Counted from the stretch's first letter, positions 54,469 to 63,967 are shown. The stretch is 64,000 nt of DNA from Desulfosporosinus sp. (GCA_003513495.1 DOPM01000022.1:71782-135781); one strand, 5' to 3'. The notes: generated by a model not told the origin, from the sequence alone. Program-made: numbers and translations.

Positions 54469-55251
54469 ATGACAAGAAAAACAGTTTTTGTCGACACTTC
54501 AAAATGTACGGGGTGTAAAGCTTGCTCTGTGGCTTGTAAGGAGTGGAACGAGCTTCCGGCGGAGAAAACCCAGTTGCTTACGAGTTATCAAACTCAAAAG
54601 GCTTTTACGACGAAGACCTGGACCTTTATGACCTTTATTGAGAAATACGAAGATCAGACAATGAATTGGTTAATGCGTAAGGCCCAATGTTTTCACTGTG
54701 CAGAGCCTGCATGTATGAAAGCCTGCTCTTCAAGTGCAATTTCTCAGACGGAATCTGGGTATGTCTTAATTGATTGGGACAAATGCATTGGGTGCGGTTA
54801 TTGTGTTGAAAACTGTCCATTTGGGGTCCCGAAGGTCGACCCGGTTCAGAAAAAATCCTACAAATGCACAGGGTGTATTGATAGGGTTGAAAATAACTTA
54901 TTGCCTGCTTGTGTTCATACCTGTCAACCGGGCGCTTTAGCTTTTGGAGAACGGGACGCTATGTTGGCTCAAGCGAAGAAGCGACTTACAGAGGCTCAAA
55001 AGACGCATTCCAAGGCACAGCTATATGGAGAAAAGGAAATGGGCGGTATGACCTATCTCTATTTATTGCTGGATAGTCCAGAAGTTTATGGTCTCCCGGC
55101 TAACCCGACAGTTCCGCTCTCACTAACACTTTGGAAAGATGTTATTCGTCCGGTCGGTAGTGTCGCAGTGGGTGGTGCAGCAGCGGCTGTTGTCCTCGGG
55201 GTTTTTGCCAATCTATTAAGAGGAAATTATAAAGGAGGAGGGAAAGACTAA
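54469..55251 (+). CDS. fdhB: Formate dehydrogenase beta subunit, four-cluster iron-sulfur protein
   Basis: A 260-residue protein with four ferredoxin motifs: CTGCKACSVACKEW, CFHCAEPACMKAC, CIGCGYCVENCPF and CTGCIDRV...CVHTCQPG. One C-terminal membrane helix (SVAVGGAAAAVVLGVFANL) anchors it. It wires the alpha subunit to the cytochrome. ATG 54469 is behind AAGGAGG; the longer frame overlaps the alpha subunit. It overlaps the gamma gene by one base (TAATG). Confidence 0.95.
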   Translation: MTRKTVFVDTSKCTGCKACSVACKEWNELPAEKTQLLTSYQTQKAFTTKTWTFMTFIEKYEDQTMNWLMRKAQCFHCAEPACMKACSSSAISQTESGYVLIDWDKCIGCGYCVENCPFGVPKVDPVQKKSYKCTGCIDRVENNLLPACVHTCQPGALAFGERDAMLAQAKKRLTEAQKTHSKAQLYGEKEMGGMTYLYLLLDSPEVYGLPANPTVPLSLTLWKDVIRPVGSVAVGGAAAAVVLGVFANLLRGNYKGGGKD

Positions 55252-55952
55252 TGGCATCTAGAGTTCAAACTGGAAATCATGCACCAAAAAGAATTGTGGG
55301 AGACAAGGTTTTGCGATTTAGTAAAGGAGAACGCCTTAGCCATTGGGTTCATGCCATTTCTTTCTTTGTTTTACTCATTACCGGATTAGGAGTTTACAGT
55401 TCTTTTTTTCAGCCGGCAATGGCTATTTTTGGGGGAATTCATGTTGCTCAATTGATTCACCGCATTGCAGCAGTTTTCTTTGTTGTCGTAGTTGGGTTGC
55501 TTTTCTTTGTCGGAAACCCAAGGTTTCATTGGAGATGGTTGAAATTTACGTTCAATTTTACAAAAGCGGATTTACAACATGTTAGTGCCTTTCCTAAAGA
55601 ATTCTTCGGTGGACATGGAAACTATCCGGCTCAAGACAAGTACAATGGGGGAGAAAAAATTAATTCCTTGATCACCATCTTTGGCACGCTTTTCATTACT
55701 CTTAGTGGTATTGTCATGTGGTGGGCACCCCATTTTCCGCCAGGCTTAGTTCGGTGGGCTTATCCCGTGCATGATCTTTCTATGTTTATGATGACGGCAG
55801 CTGCTATGGGACATATATATTTGAGTCTCTTACACCCGGATTCCAGGGTCGCGATGTCCGGCATGCTCAATGGTTATGTGTCGACAAAGTTTGCGCAGGC
55901 GCATCACGCTAAATGGTATGAACGACTAAAAAATGAGCAGCAGAATCTCTAA
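55251..55952 (+). CDS. fdhC: Formate dehydrogenase gamma subunit, cytochrome b556
   Basis: A 233-residue integral protein with four membrane helices. Histidines at helix ends (RLSHWVHAISFF, GIHVAQLIHRIAAV, PVHDLSMFMMTAAAMGHIYLS) fit a di-heme b-type subunit of the FdnI/HybB kind. It takes electrons from FdhB to menaquinone. It starts inside the stop of fdhB, so the two are coupled. Confidence 0.92.
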   Translation: MASRVQTGNHAPKRIVGDKVLRFSKGERLSHWVHAISFFVLLITGLGVYSSFFQPAMAIFGGIHVAQLIHRIAAVFFVVVVGLLFFVGNPRFHWRWLKFTFNFTKADLQHVSAFPKEFFGGHGNYPAQDKYNGGEKINSLITIFGTLFITLSGIVMWWAPHFPPGLVRWAYPVHDLSMFMMTAAAMGHIYLSLLHPDSRVAMSGMLNGYVSTKFAQAHHAKWYERLKNEQQNL

Positions 55953-56041
55953 TAGATATCGATAATGAAGGAGTGGTCCTTCATAGTGAACACCAGTGAA
56001 CTGGTTCAACTAAAGATAAAAAAGATGTCAGGAGAATGTTG

Positions 56042-56779
56042 ATGGACAACGCCTTTCAGATGTATAACCTCCTTAAGAAAGAAGTTAAGCAATGGCAATC
56101 CGAGCGAGGTTCTTTTTGGACCGAAAGGCTCAGACCAGCTCAGGTCCCCCCGTACTATCCTATTAAAGAGTTACCTGAGAATGCGGTTCTGGAACTATGC
56201 CAACGGTTAAACCAGGTCAGTGATACTGTAGTCAGCGATATTGAATTATTGGAAACCTGGAAAAAGTTTAGAGCCTTTCAACCTGTGGCGAACGCAGAAC
56301 TCTTAAGCCGTTTGCAGCTCGCCTTATGTGGCGTCGCTCAGGCGTTTCGAGAGACGATGGTTAAGATGGATAATAGTTCAGTGAATAGTCAAGTCAAGAA
56401 TTATGTTAAATTTAAATCCACTCAGAACATGACATGTCCAATCTGTGGAGAGCCAGCGGGGGTATCCGTTCTTTCCTTACCTAATGGCAGGAGGTTCTTA
56501 CATTGTTCCATATGCGAACACGAATGGTCAGCTAAGCGCGTTGGGTGCATTCGCTGTGGGACTGAGGAGGCTTCGAAATTAAACTATCTTAAGTCAGAGG
56601 AGTATCCGGGGGCAGAGCTAGTTATCTGCCAAGCTTGTGGTCAGTATTCAAAGGAATATGATTTGCGCGTAATGAATATTGAGGATGTTAATTGGGAAAC
56701 GATTAGAACTCTCCCTTTGGATTATGCAGCAGAAAACTGGTTGTCTGAACATGCTCATTTGCTTGGTAAGATCCAGTAA
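56042..56779 (+). CDS. fdhE: FdhE, formate dehydrogenase accessory protein
   Basis: A rubredoxin-like maturation factor of about 245 residues. The helical N-terminal part is followed by cysteine pairs CPICGEP, CSICEHEW, CIRCG and CQACGQY in the C-terminal half, as in FdhE. It helps mature the selenoenzyme. The frame opens at ATG 56036; ATG 56042 lies 7 nt after AGGAG and is preferred. It follows fdhC by 89 bp. No fdhD is present here. Confidence 0.9.
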   Translation: MDNAFQMYNLLKKEVKQWQSERGSFWTERLRPAQVPPYYPIKELPENAVLELCQRLNQVSDTVVSDIELLETWKKFRAFQPVANAELLSRLQLALCGVAQAFRETMVKMDNSSVNSQVKNYVKFKSTQNMTCPICGEPAGVSVLSLPNGRRFLHCSICEHEWSAKRVGCIRCGTEEASKLNYLKSEEYPGAELVICQACGQYSKEYDLRVMNIEDVNWETIRTLPLDYAAENWLSEHAHLLGKIQ

Positions 56780-57130
56780 GTACGGAAAGGCGTTTGCCGA
56801 TTCGTCGAATAAGAACTTCAAAATTGCCGGCCAAGCCAGACTTGGCTGGCAGTTTGTTTGTTGCTGAGGTTGGGTCAGAGTCGGATAAAGGCCGGTTCTT
56901 TCAGGAATGCACGTGAACAAAAACGACAAACCAACAAGTAGGCGAAAACTGCTGCTGGAGCCCTCGGTAAACTGGCCAGACTTGGTCTGGCGGTGAAGGA
57001 GAAATCAGTAAAGACGCTAGCTCGCTTGCTGAATATATGGTGGAAGACTTAAAGAGTGGCCGCCTGTTCCCAGGACGAATTTGAAGCCGGAGAAACGTAT
57101 GGGCCCCCATGAAAGGAAGTTCCAAAAGAT
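56780..57130. pseudogene. Decayed sequence with GC-rich palindromes, no intact gene
   Basis: All frames are broken by stops, but one frame still reads like coding (for example AEYMVEDLKSGRLFPG near 57030). Two palindromes share CCAGACTTGG: CCAAGCCAGACTTGGCTGG (near 56830) and GGCCAGACTTGGTCTGGC (near 56976). Base composition is richer in G+C than the surroundings. It looks like the remnant of a gene, but I cannot name it. Confidence 0.4.
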
Positions 57131-57332
57131 AGATTAATCGCAGTTGTAGGATAATGGGAATAACTGGATTAAGCGTATTAAAAGCAACTTGTCCTGAAAA
57201 AGGTTATTTCAAGAGGTATATAGAATATAGTTTGAAGAACGGATTTCATGGTAGTTAGTGTATACTTGCCAATATAACACACAAAGACAGATAAACACTG
57301 AATATAAAGAATCATTAAAGAGAGGGATAAAG

Positions 57333-57776
57333 ATGGAAAATTATGAGGTTAACAAGAAATTGTCCATGTGCGGATTGGACTGTTCAAGATGTGCTGATTA
57401 TGATAACAGTGAAATAATGTACTTGAGTAAGAAATTATCCGAGCTGTTGAAAGGTTATAAAGGACTTGCGAGACTTAAATCTGAAAATGTACCGATTTTT
57501 AAAGGATATTCTGAATTTGAACAGATTCTTAATCACTTTGCTAAGGGTACTTGTAGTGGATGTAGGAGTCAAAACGTCAAATGCCCTTTAGAATGTCATG
57601 CGAAAGACTGCCAAGTTGAGCGTAACATTAATTTCTGCTTTGAATGCAGTGGGTTCCCATGCGACAAGCAATTTGAAGGTAAACTAAGAGAACGGTGGAT
57701 TTATAGAAATGAGAGAATGAAAGAAATCGGAGTAGAGAATTATTATATTGAACAAAGTCAGTTGCCTAGATATTAG
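57333..57776 (+). CDS. DUF3795-family cysteine-rich protein
   Basis: A 147-residue protein with the DUF3795 pattern: MCGLDCSRCADY at the start, then CSGCRSQNVKCPLEC, HAKDCQVERNINFCFECSGFPC. The many cysteines suggest zinc or iron-sulfur binding. The frame opens at 57258, but ATG 57333 behind GAGAGGG matches the family start. Function unknown. Confidence 0.8.
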   Translation: MENYEVNKKLSMCGLDCSRCADYDNSEIMYLSKKLSELLKGYKGLARLKSENVPIFKGYSEFEQILNHFAKGTCSGCRSQNVKCPLECHAKDCQVERNINFCFECSGFPCDKQFEGKLRERWIYRNERMKEIGVENYYIEQSQLPRY

Positions 57777-57943
57777 TGAAGCAAGCACTCTTATAATTTT
57801 TCTCTAGTTGCAAGTTAATAAGCGTTTAAAACAAAAATAGACAATCGTAATCGCATTCTTCTTACAGTATACCAAATAATGGGCATTGTAGTGCGGCATT
57901 CGTAAGTAGGATAATTCGGAAGGTGTTTATGGTCTTTTCTTTA

Positions 57944-58399
57944 CTATAGTTTTTTAACTTTTCTATCAAGATATTTAATAGCAATTGCTAAAAGGCCCCC
58001 CCAAATTAATCCGCCAATGAGTTGTGAAATTGATGTATTAACACTTATTATTTCTAATCCCTTAACCTTAAATAGAAGTGTAATTACATAAGAAGCAAAC
58101 CAAATAAATGCTCCCCAAAATGCTCCTTTAAAAATAAGGTTCTTGCTGGTTAGATAAGGTATTAAAAGTATAAATAAAATACCGCCTAAACCCCAAAAAC
58201 CAAAAACAACAAATTGTGCAAAAGCCTTTTCTATAAAAGAACTTGCTTTATTTCCATAAATTAGGATTGATGCGAAATCAGTATATAATAGCTCTGTAAA
58301 TTTTAATATGGACTTAGAAAATAAACCCCAGGCCAATGAACCTACTCCTCCAATTAATCCAGCTATGAATCCTCTTGTAAACCTATCTTCTAAAATCAT
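57944..58399 (-). CDS. Small membrane protein, YqhR-like, unknown function
   Basis: A 151-residue protein with about four membrane helices (around 10-30, 58-80, 87-110, 125-145) and a basic C-terminus (DRKVKKL). The start MILEDRFTRGFIAGLIGGV is a common start for a family of conserved Firmicute membrane proteins. No catalytic residues stand out. ATG 58399 with GGAGGTAAAT upstream. Confidence 0.7.
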   Translation of the reverse strand: MILEDRFTRGFIAGLIGGVGSLAWGLFSKSILKFTELLYTDFASILIYGNKASSFIEKAFAQFVVFGFWGLGGILFILLIPYLTSKNLIFKGAFWGAFIWFASYVITLLFKVKGLEIISVNTSISQLIGGLIWGGLLAIAIKYLDRKVKKL

Positions 58400-58480
58400 T
58401 CTCTAAATTTACCTCCAATTCGTCTTTAAACTTAGGTTTGACCAAACTAGAATTTTTATCCATGCCTGACTAACTACCCT

Positions 58481-58513
58481 AATGCGAAATAGATGAGTTA
58501 TCTATTTCGCATT
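58481..58513. terminator. Perfect 14-bp-arm hairpin
   Basis: AATGCGAAATAGAT pairs perfectly with ATCTATTTCGCATT around GAGTT. It is in a gene-free stretch, followed by GTTCTATTT. Confidence 0.5.
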
Positions 58514-58560
58514 GTTCTATTTGCAACCCAGTAAAGGATAACTGAAGTTAATTAAAATAA

Positions 58561-58593
58561 TTCATAAAGAGGCTTATTAAGCCTCTTTATGAA
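58561..58593. repeat. Perfect 33-bp palindrome
   Basis: TTCATAAAGAGGCTTA and TAAGCCTCTTTATGAA are perfect complements around a single T. It could extrude as a cruciform or act as a terminator for either side. Confidence 0.55.
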
Positions 58594-58679
58594 TTAATAA
58601 ATGGTTTATGGCAAATTCTAAATATAGGAAAAAACCATAAGGGGAATTACTATAATAGCTACTGGAGAGTCCTATTAAA

Positions 58680-58823
58680 ATGGATTTGATTAAGTTTGGA
58701 CAGTGGACGGGTAATAAGTTATTAATAACATGTTATGAATTTTTAAACTGGGATAACCATGTGGAATTAGAACTTGATAGTGAAACGTTGAAAGTAATTA
58801 TTAAAAAGTCAAATAAGCGTTAG
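58680..58823 (+). CDS. Small orphan ORF, 47 residues
   Basis: Starts MDLIKFGQWTGNKLL and ends KKSNKR. A GGAGAG sits 12 nt upstream of the ATG. The composition is protein-like, but no family is recognised and the ribosome site is far. It may be real or the front of a decayed gene. Confidence 0.3.
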   Translation: MDLIKFGQWTGNKLLITCYEFLNWDNHVELELDSETLKVIIKKSNKR

Positions 58824-58956
58824 TACACATTGGCACTATAATAACATTTCGTCTTCCTTAGACTTCCAGTATTTTTAAACCGTAACTATGAGTAGGATAA
58901 TATTATATACAAGGAGCAGGTAATGGCAACAACCTGTTTTCTACGGGAAGGTAAGG

Positions 58957-59100
58957 ATGAGGTCCAACCGAACACAACATCCACTACGAGTAATCGACGA
59001 GGTTTTGGACTGGGAGGGGCACTCTCCTGAGGAGCTCAAAAATATGCGAGATCACCTTGAAAAGCTTAAACGGCTGGGGATCGAGGCAATCAACGATTGA
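58957..59100 (+). CDS. Small orphan ORF, 47 residues, possibly frameshifted
   Basis: The frame from ATG 58957 ends with a clear amphipathic helix (SPEELKNMRDHLEKLKRLGI). A stronger ribosome site (AAGGAG) lies upstream of ATG 58923, which opens another frame (MATTCFLREGKDEVQ) that stops at 59030. This looks like one gene split by a frameshift. Family unknown. Confidence 0.35.
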   Translation: MRSNRTQHPLRVIDEVLDWEGHSPEELKNMRDHLEKLKRLGIEAIND

Positions 59101-59282
59101 CTGCGTGATGGTTATCTGAATTTTAATTTGTCTATGAGATTATAATCCGTAATTGAAGTTAGGGCACATCAAAAGGAATGGACTTACTATGTCCGCTTTT
59201 AATTATGGGTATCTTAATTACGGGTTCCATTCTTAAGGTATAAGTAACAGAAGACAACAAGGTAGCTGGAGGTGTATAGGAA

Positions 59283-59627
59283 TTGAATTTTGGTGAGATT
59301 TTTAAGGATATTTCTGCGGGACTTTTGGTTACAGATGCAGATTTCAATGTGATCTGGGCCAATAAATTCTAGGAAGAGTTCTATGGGAAAAACGTTATGG
59401 GTTTGTGGGCTTTAGACTGTCACAAGGAAGAAAATCGCCAAAAGATTGCCGACTTTATATCGCGGTTTAAAACCGGGGAATTAAAATCCTTTACCAAAAT
59501 AGCCTTTGGGATGGTTATTACCTATAGTAGCTATTTTAAGCATGGGGAGTTTGCCGGAATGATTCGAACAAGAATTTATTTGCCCGAAGGGGCTGATGCA
59601 AAGGAGACAGCTCATTATCCAAAGTAA
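59283..59627 (+). pseudogene. PAS-domain protein gene interrupted by an in-frame UAG
   Basis: A TTG at 59283 with GGAGGTG eight nt upstream opens a PAS-like frame (NFGEIFKDISAGLLVTDADF, then IWANKF). Codon 30 is TAG (59370-59372), after which the same frame goes on through EEFYGKNVMGLWALDCHKEE to 59627, in all 114 residues. It resembles small single-PAS sensor proteins of anaerobes (NKxMEEFYGK...ALDCHKEENRQKI). The stop may be a recent nonsense mutation, or pyrrolysine, which some Desulfitobacterium relatives encode. Confidence 0.55.
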
Positions 59628-60010
59628 AATCTTAGGCTACTGGGACCTCACAGCAGATGCTTCAATATGGCAAGGGATGTAATTGCTCTGGTGTGAGTGG
59701 TCTAAAGGGCCAATGGGCAGCAAAAATTAAAGGGGCCGCCGTCCTGGCGTCCTCTGAATATGAGGCTGTAAGGTAATGCCCCCTTGAGATAGATGAATTT
59801 CTCAATTCACATAAGACGTCAGCAGGTTAGTACCTACGTCAGTTACTGTATCCGGACAATAATTCGTGTAAATTAGCAGGAATGGACAAAAATGAGCAGA
59901 ATTATAATTGGAACAGGTAGGAATGAAGGCGCGAAGATGTAACGGTGGAGCTTATATAAACTTGATTTAAGGGATTATACAGAGGCTCAGCTTCCGGAAA
60001 GGATAGTAGA

Positions 60011-60367
60011 ATGTCGAAGAAATATATTATGTTAAGACCTGAAGAAGAGGCTGCAGTGGAAGGGGAAACAACCATTAAAGAGATGTTTTGCTTTGGGGAA
60101 AACTCCAGCAATTACCGCTTTCCAGATGTGGAGGTCAATGATAAAAATCAAAATAAATTGCAGGAGCTGGTAAATGAATATTGCACCCTGATTGGACAGG
60201 AAGAGAACAAGGACCTGGATCTGAAGGCATTCTTCGTAGGGAAACAAATCAACATCGAGCATGTGGATGAATTTGAAGAACCGCGGGATGTCTTCATCCT
60301 GCTGGTCTATTTCAAAGAGGTCTGCAAGCTTAAGGATTTTGAGTCTGTAGCCGTTATTGAGACGTGA
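60011..60367 (+). CDS. Hypothetical protein, 118 residues
   Basis: An acidic soluble protein starting MSKKYIMLRPEEEAAVEGE, with a repeat-free alpha/beta pattern and two Cys (EMFCFGE, EYCTLIG). ATG has GGAAAGGA upstream. No family is recognised. The 383 bp before it, from 59628, holds broken frames (one reads KGAAVLASSEYEAV) and no clear feature. Confidence 0.5.
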   Translation: MSKKYIMLRPEEEAAVEGETTIKEMFCFGENSSNYRFPDVEVNDKNQNKLQELVNEYCTLIGQEENKDLDLKAFFVGKQINIEHVDEFEEPRDVFILLVYFKEVCKLKDFESVAVIET

Positions 60368-60508
60368 ATCTGGCAATGGTGTTTTTTATTAGCCTGATAA
60401 TTGAGGATATATACAATATCGTGTATAATTAACTCTTATACTAATTGGAAAACAATTGAGCGTTAGACTATGATGTATGACAAAAGATTAGTTTAAGGAG
60501 TTAAAACA

Positions 60509-62095
60509 TTGAACCAAACGGATTTAAAATCAGAGATTTCTTCCCGAAAAACGTTTGCAATTATTTCTCATCCGGATGCAGGGAAAACAACTTTAACTGA
60601 AAAACTGCTCCTTTTTGGAGGAGCAATTCGAGAAGCCGGTTCTGTGAAAGCCAGGAGAGCGGAGCGCTATGCCACATCAGACTGGATGGAACTTGAGAGG
60701 CAGCGGGGGATTTCTATTACGTCTAGTGCTCTACAGTTTAAGTATCAAGGATACGTAATTAACATCCTGGATACCCCAGGCCACCAAGATTTTAGTGAAG
60801 ATACCTATCGAACCTTGACTGCAGCTGATAGTGCAGTAATGCTGATTGACGCAGCAAAAGGGGTAGAGACCCAGACCAAGAAACTATTTGAGGTTTGCCG
60901 TAAACGAGGAATTCCAATTTTCACCTTTATTAATAAATTTGACCGTGAAGCTAAGGACCCTCTAGATTTGATGGATGAAGTAGAGAAGGTGCTAGGGGTT
61001 GAATCCTACGCTATGAATTGGCCAATCGGTATGGGACAGGATTTTAAGGGGATATATGATCGCCAGACTGGATACGTAGAGCGTTTTATGGAAGGAAGTG
61101 CAAGATCCAGTGCTAAGCCTCCTATATCGGGTCCTCTAAATGACTCAACCGTTCAAGAGGGTATTGGAGAAGATCTTGTGAACCAGCTAAGGGAAGAAAT
61201 CGAACTTCTAGATATGGCGGGAAATACTTTTTCACAAGAACGAGTGGATCGTGGGGAAGTAACACCCGTATTCTTTGGGAGTGCTCTCAATAACTTTGGT
61301 GTTCCTAATTTCTTGCAATACTTCCTTGAACTAGCCCCTGCTCCACAACCAAGGAGCACAAATCTAGGAGAACTAGATCCAGAGACGCCTAGTTTCTCAG
61401 GATATATTTTTAAGATTCAAGCAAATATGAATACCCAGCATCGAGATCGAATAGCCTTCATCCGTATTTGTACAGGTCGCTATGAACGGGGTATGAACGT
61501 TATTCATACACGTTCTCATCGTCGTCTTCGCCTCGCTCAACCGCAACAGTTGTTTGCTCAGGAAAGAACCATACTAGATGAAGCATTTGCTGGAGATATT
61601 ATCGGAGTCCATGATAGTGGACTTCTAAGGATCGGAGATGTTTTAACTGAAAAGGACGGGCTTCAATTTGAAGCAATGCCTTTCTTCAGCCCTGAAAACT
61701 TCGCCCGAATCAATATTGCAAATGCTCTAAAGCGCAAACAGTTTATTAAAGGAATTCAGGAACTTCAAGAAGAGGGAGCGATCCATGTTTTTCGAGATCT
61801 GCATGTTGGGGTGGAAGCACCGATCATTGGTGTTGTCGGTCAATTACAGTTTGAGGTGTTAGAATACCGATTGCGTGAAGAGTATGGAGTACAAGTTAGT
61901 ATCCAACATCTCCCCTTTGAAATTGTGCGATGGGTTGAAAAGGACGATAAGATTATTAAACTTCTTACTGAATCTAGTATGAGTACGGTTGTGATAGACA
62001 AAGATGAAAACTATGCAGTACTGCTGTTAGATGAATGGAAGGCTAACTGGCTAAGTGACCGTTATGAAATCAAGTTTTATAGACAACCGCTTTAA
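60509..62095 (+). CDS. prfC: Peptide chain release factor 3
   Basis: A 528-residue translational GTPase of the RF3 type, which recycles RF1/RF2 from the ribosome. G1 is SHPDAGKTT (20-28), switch 1 region has RGISITSS, G3 is DTPGHQDF with SEDTYR after it, and G4 is NKFDRE. The C-terminal domains end with FEIVRWVE and LLDEWKANWLSDRY as in RF3. TTG start behind AAGGAG. Its stop overlaps the convergent amidase gene by 4 bp. Confidence 0.95.
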   Translation: MNQTDLKSEISSRKTFAIISHPDAGKTTLTEKLLLFGGAIREAGSVKARRAERYATSDWMELERQRGISITSSALQFKYQGYVINILDTPGHQDFSEDTYRTLTAADSAVMLIDAAKGVETQTKKLFEVCRKRGIPIFTFINKFDREAKDPLDLMDEVEKVLGVESYAMNWPIGMGQDFKGIYDRQTGYVERFMEGSARSSAKPPISGPLNDSTVQEGIGEDLVNQLREEIELLDMAGNTFSQERVDRGEVTPVFFGSALNNFGVPNFLQYFLELAPAPQPRSTNLGELDPETPSFSGYIFKIQANMNTQHRDRIAFIRICTGRYERGMNVIHTRSHRRLRLAQPQQLFAQERTILDEAFAGDIIGVHDSGLLRIGDVLTEKDGLQFEAMPFFSPENFARINIANALKRKQFIKGIQELQEEGAIHVFRDLHVGVEAPIIGVVGQLQFEVLEYRLREEYGVQVSIQHLPFEIVRWVEKDDKIIKLLTESSMSTVVIDKDENYAVLLLDEWKANWLSDRYEIKFYRQPL

Positions 62096-63279
62096 ACCCC
62101 TAGCTGAGCGGTAAATGTACGATCCAAAAGAATGTGTCCGCCAATTGAGTCTCCAAATTCACCATTGACTAGAATCCGGACGCCGTTAATTCCTGGAATC
62201 TGCGTCAATGACCAAATGATTGATCTAATTGTCATGCTCTCGACTAAAGCTCCACCGGGAAAATCATCTCGGATATCCCGACTGAAGTCGATGGTAGCAA
62301 GACCATTTTCAGTAGTGATGGAAAGTAGTTTTGTTTTTGGGGCAATGGTAGGGATTAGATTACTTGACTGCGGGCCTTGAATGAGTTCACTCATGACAAG
62401 GCTTGCTTTTTGAGCGAGATCTAGTTTTGGCCAGATTGATTGGTCTATTTGACGATCTTCAGGTACCAGTTTCTCTAAATTATCGTTGGAAAAGTAGAGT
62501 TTATAGGCTTTCTCGCTTGCAGATGGAGGTATATCTTGAGTGACAGTTGGTGAGTTTTCCCGTACGCCCATCGGAAAGACCTCGAAGTAATGCTCAACCC
62601 CTGTACCTATGGCATTGGCTACTAAGTTGCGGTAATCCTCTGACAACAACAGTTTTCTTTCTCGAGGATTAGAGATGAAGCCAACTTCAACAATGACAGC
62701 GGGAACTTCCGTTTGATTGATTATGTAATAATCTCCTGCTTTGGCTTTTCGTTTATTATCAGGTTGAACCAGACTAAGCTGTTCGTGGATTGTTTCTGCT
62801 AGTGCTTTTCCATTTGAGGATTTTAGGTGATAGTAGGTTTCCATCCCATAGGAGTTTGGTTTGGGAAAACTGTTTGCGTGAACACTAATGAACAAATCAG
62901 CGTTATTTTCTTTAGCAATATTAATTCTGCTGTTTAATTCAACTCGTTTGGCCATGCGCCCTTTGACGAAACCTGGTAGGAAGAAATCCTTATCAACTTC
63001 GCGTGTTAGAATGACTATACATCCTTTAGATTCTAAGACTTTACCTACACGTAACGAAATGTCTAAATTTAGGTCTTTTTCCTTGATCCCAGAATTCTGT
63101 GCGCCAGGGTCAGCTCCTCCGTGACCTGGGTCGATGACTATTACTTTATCCTTTAGACCGGAAGAAAAGGCAGACGTCAGTTTAAATGAGCCTGTTCCAA
63201 GGAATAAAATGATTAAGGCCACCGTAGCCCCCAAAACCCATGACTTTCTAATAAAAACTATAATCGGCCTATCAAGCAT
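62092..63279 (-). CDS. N-acetylmuramoyl-L-alanine amidase with GerMN domain
   Basis: A 395-residue exported enzyme with an N-terminal membrane anchor or signal (about 12-30). The Amidase_3 domain has zinc ligands in VIDPGHGGADPG, the Glu in EVGFISNP and SVHANSF. A C-terminal GerMN domain (about 275-385) is present, as in sporulation and germination proteins. It cuts the muramoyl-alanine bond of peptidoglycan. The frame opens at TTG 63303; ATG 63279 (MLDRPIIVF) behind AAGGGAGTG is preferred. Likely role in spore cortex or septal wall turnover. Confidence 0.9.
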   Translation of the reverse strand: MLDRPIIVFIRKSWVLGATVALIILFLGTGSFKLTSAFSSGLKDKVIVIDPGHGGADPGAQNSGIKEKDLNLDISLRVGKVLESKGCIVILTREVDKDFFLPGFVKGRMAKRVELNSRINIAKENNADLFISVHANSFPKPNSYGMETYYHLKSSNGKALAETIHEQLSLVQPDNKRKAKAGDYYIINQTEVPAVIVEVGFISNPRERKLLLSEDYRNLVANAIGTGVEHYFEVFPMGVRENSPTVTQDIPPSASEKAYKLYFSNDNLEKLVPEDRQIDQSIWPKLDLAQKASLVMSELIQGPQSSNLIPTIAPKTKLLSITTENGLATIDFSRDIRDDFPGGALVESMTIRSIIWSLTQIPGINGVRILVNGEFGDSIGGHILLDRTFTAQLGV

Positions 63280-63400
63280 TCTGGTACCACACTCCCTTTG
63301 CAAGAGTCACACCATAATGTATATTGTAAGAATCTGTTTCGTAAACATAAATCGGGAAAAGATTTGCGAAGATTTACAGTATTAATGGAAGAAGGGACTG

Positions 63401-63712
63401 TTGTCTAGTATGGCCTTAATTCTAGTGACTTTGTTGAATATCCCCTTTGGGTATTGGAGAGAAAATGTAAAAACGTTTTCGAGACAGTGGTTCTTATCCG
63501 TTCATTTACCAGTTCCAGTAATTGTGTTCCTACGTATACGATTTGACTTAGAAATAGAATTAGAGACTTATCTTATGTTCATGGGAGCTTATTTCTTGGG
63601 CCAATGGTTAGGCGCTAAGTGGAATCAGTGCTGGAGAAAATCGCTGCAAGTAAGCAATTGTTTGCTATGTGATATACTGCGGAGTCAATGGATTATCATA
63701 ATTCAACGATAG
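63401..63712 (+). CDS. Small membrane protein, unknown function
   Basis: A protein of about 100 residues with two hydrophobic segments (MALILVTLLNIPFGYW and LMFMGAYFLGQWLG) separated by a basic loop, and a Cys-containing tail. The segment NIPFGYWR is typical of a conserved group of small membrane proteins in bacteria. Start may be TTG 63401 or ATG 63410; AAGGGA lies upstream of both. Divergent from the amidase gene. Confidence 0.6.
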   Translation: MSSMALILVTLLNIPFGYWRENVKTFSRQWFLSVHLPVPVIVFLRIRFDLEIELETYLMFMGAYFLGQWLGAKWNQCWRKSLQVSNCLLCDILRSQWIIIIQR

Positions 63713-63852
63713 GCATTGTAACAATCAAGGAAATAACGCATATAGTATAGTGTGACAGAGCATTATTACTTATTTTTCATAGAAATTCACGAGTATATTT
63801 GTAAAACATGGGCATAGAGGTGCATAGAATTTTTAAAAATGTTAAATAATAG

Positions 63853-63881
63853 TTGACATCAAATAACTATAATGCTATTAT
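63853..63881 (+). promoter_or_regulatory. Sigma-A promoter 1 at the window end
   Basis: TTGACA (63853-63858) and TATTAT (63876-63881) are 17 bp apart. It is followed at about 63887 by a structured leader. Confidence 0.7.
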
Positions 63882-63886
63882 AACTG

Positions 63887-63945
63887 AGCGCCTCAAAGAC
63901 GCACGATGGGTTGAATAAGCCGAAAGGTTATAACCCTAAGCGAAA
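63887..63945 (+). ncRNA. Structured leader behind promoter 1
   Basis: From the expected transcript start the RNA can form GCG/CGC (63888-63902) and then GGGTT/AACCC enclosing GCC-GAAA-GGT, a GNRA-capped stem. I do not recognise it as a known riboswitch. It lies between two promoters, so it may be part of a stable-RNA (for example rRNA) operon leader. Confidence 0.35.
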
Positions 63946-63967
63946 TCAATCAAAGCAAAATTAGTTG

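Noticed and set aside
56036..57130. Extension of fdhE into the following sequence by readthrough
   Set aside because: fdhE has a normal length and end; the later frames have many stops and no Cys pattern.
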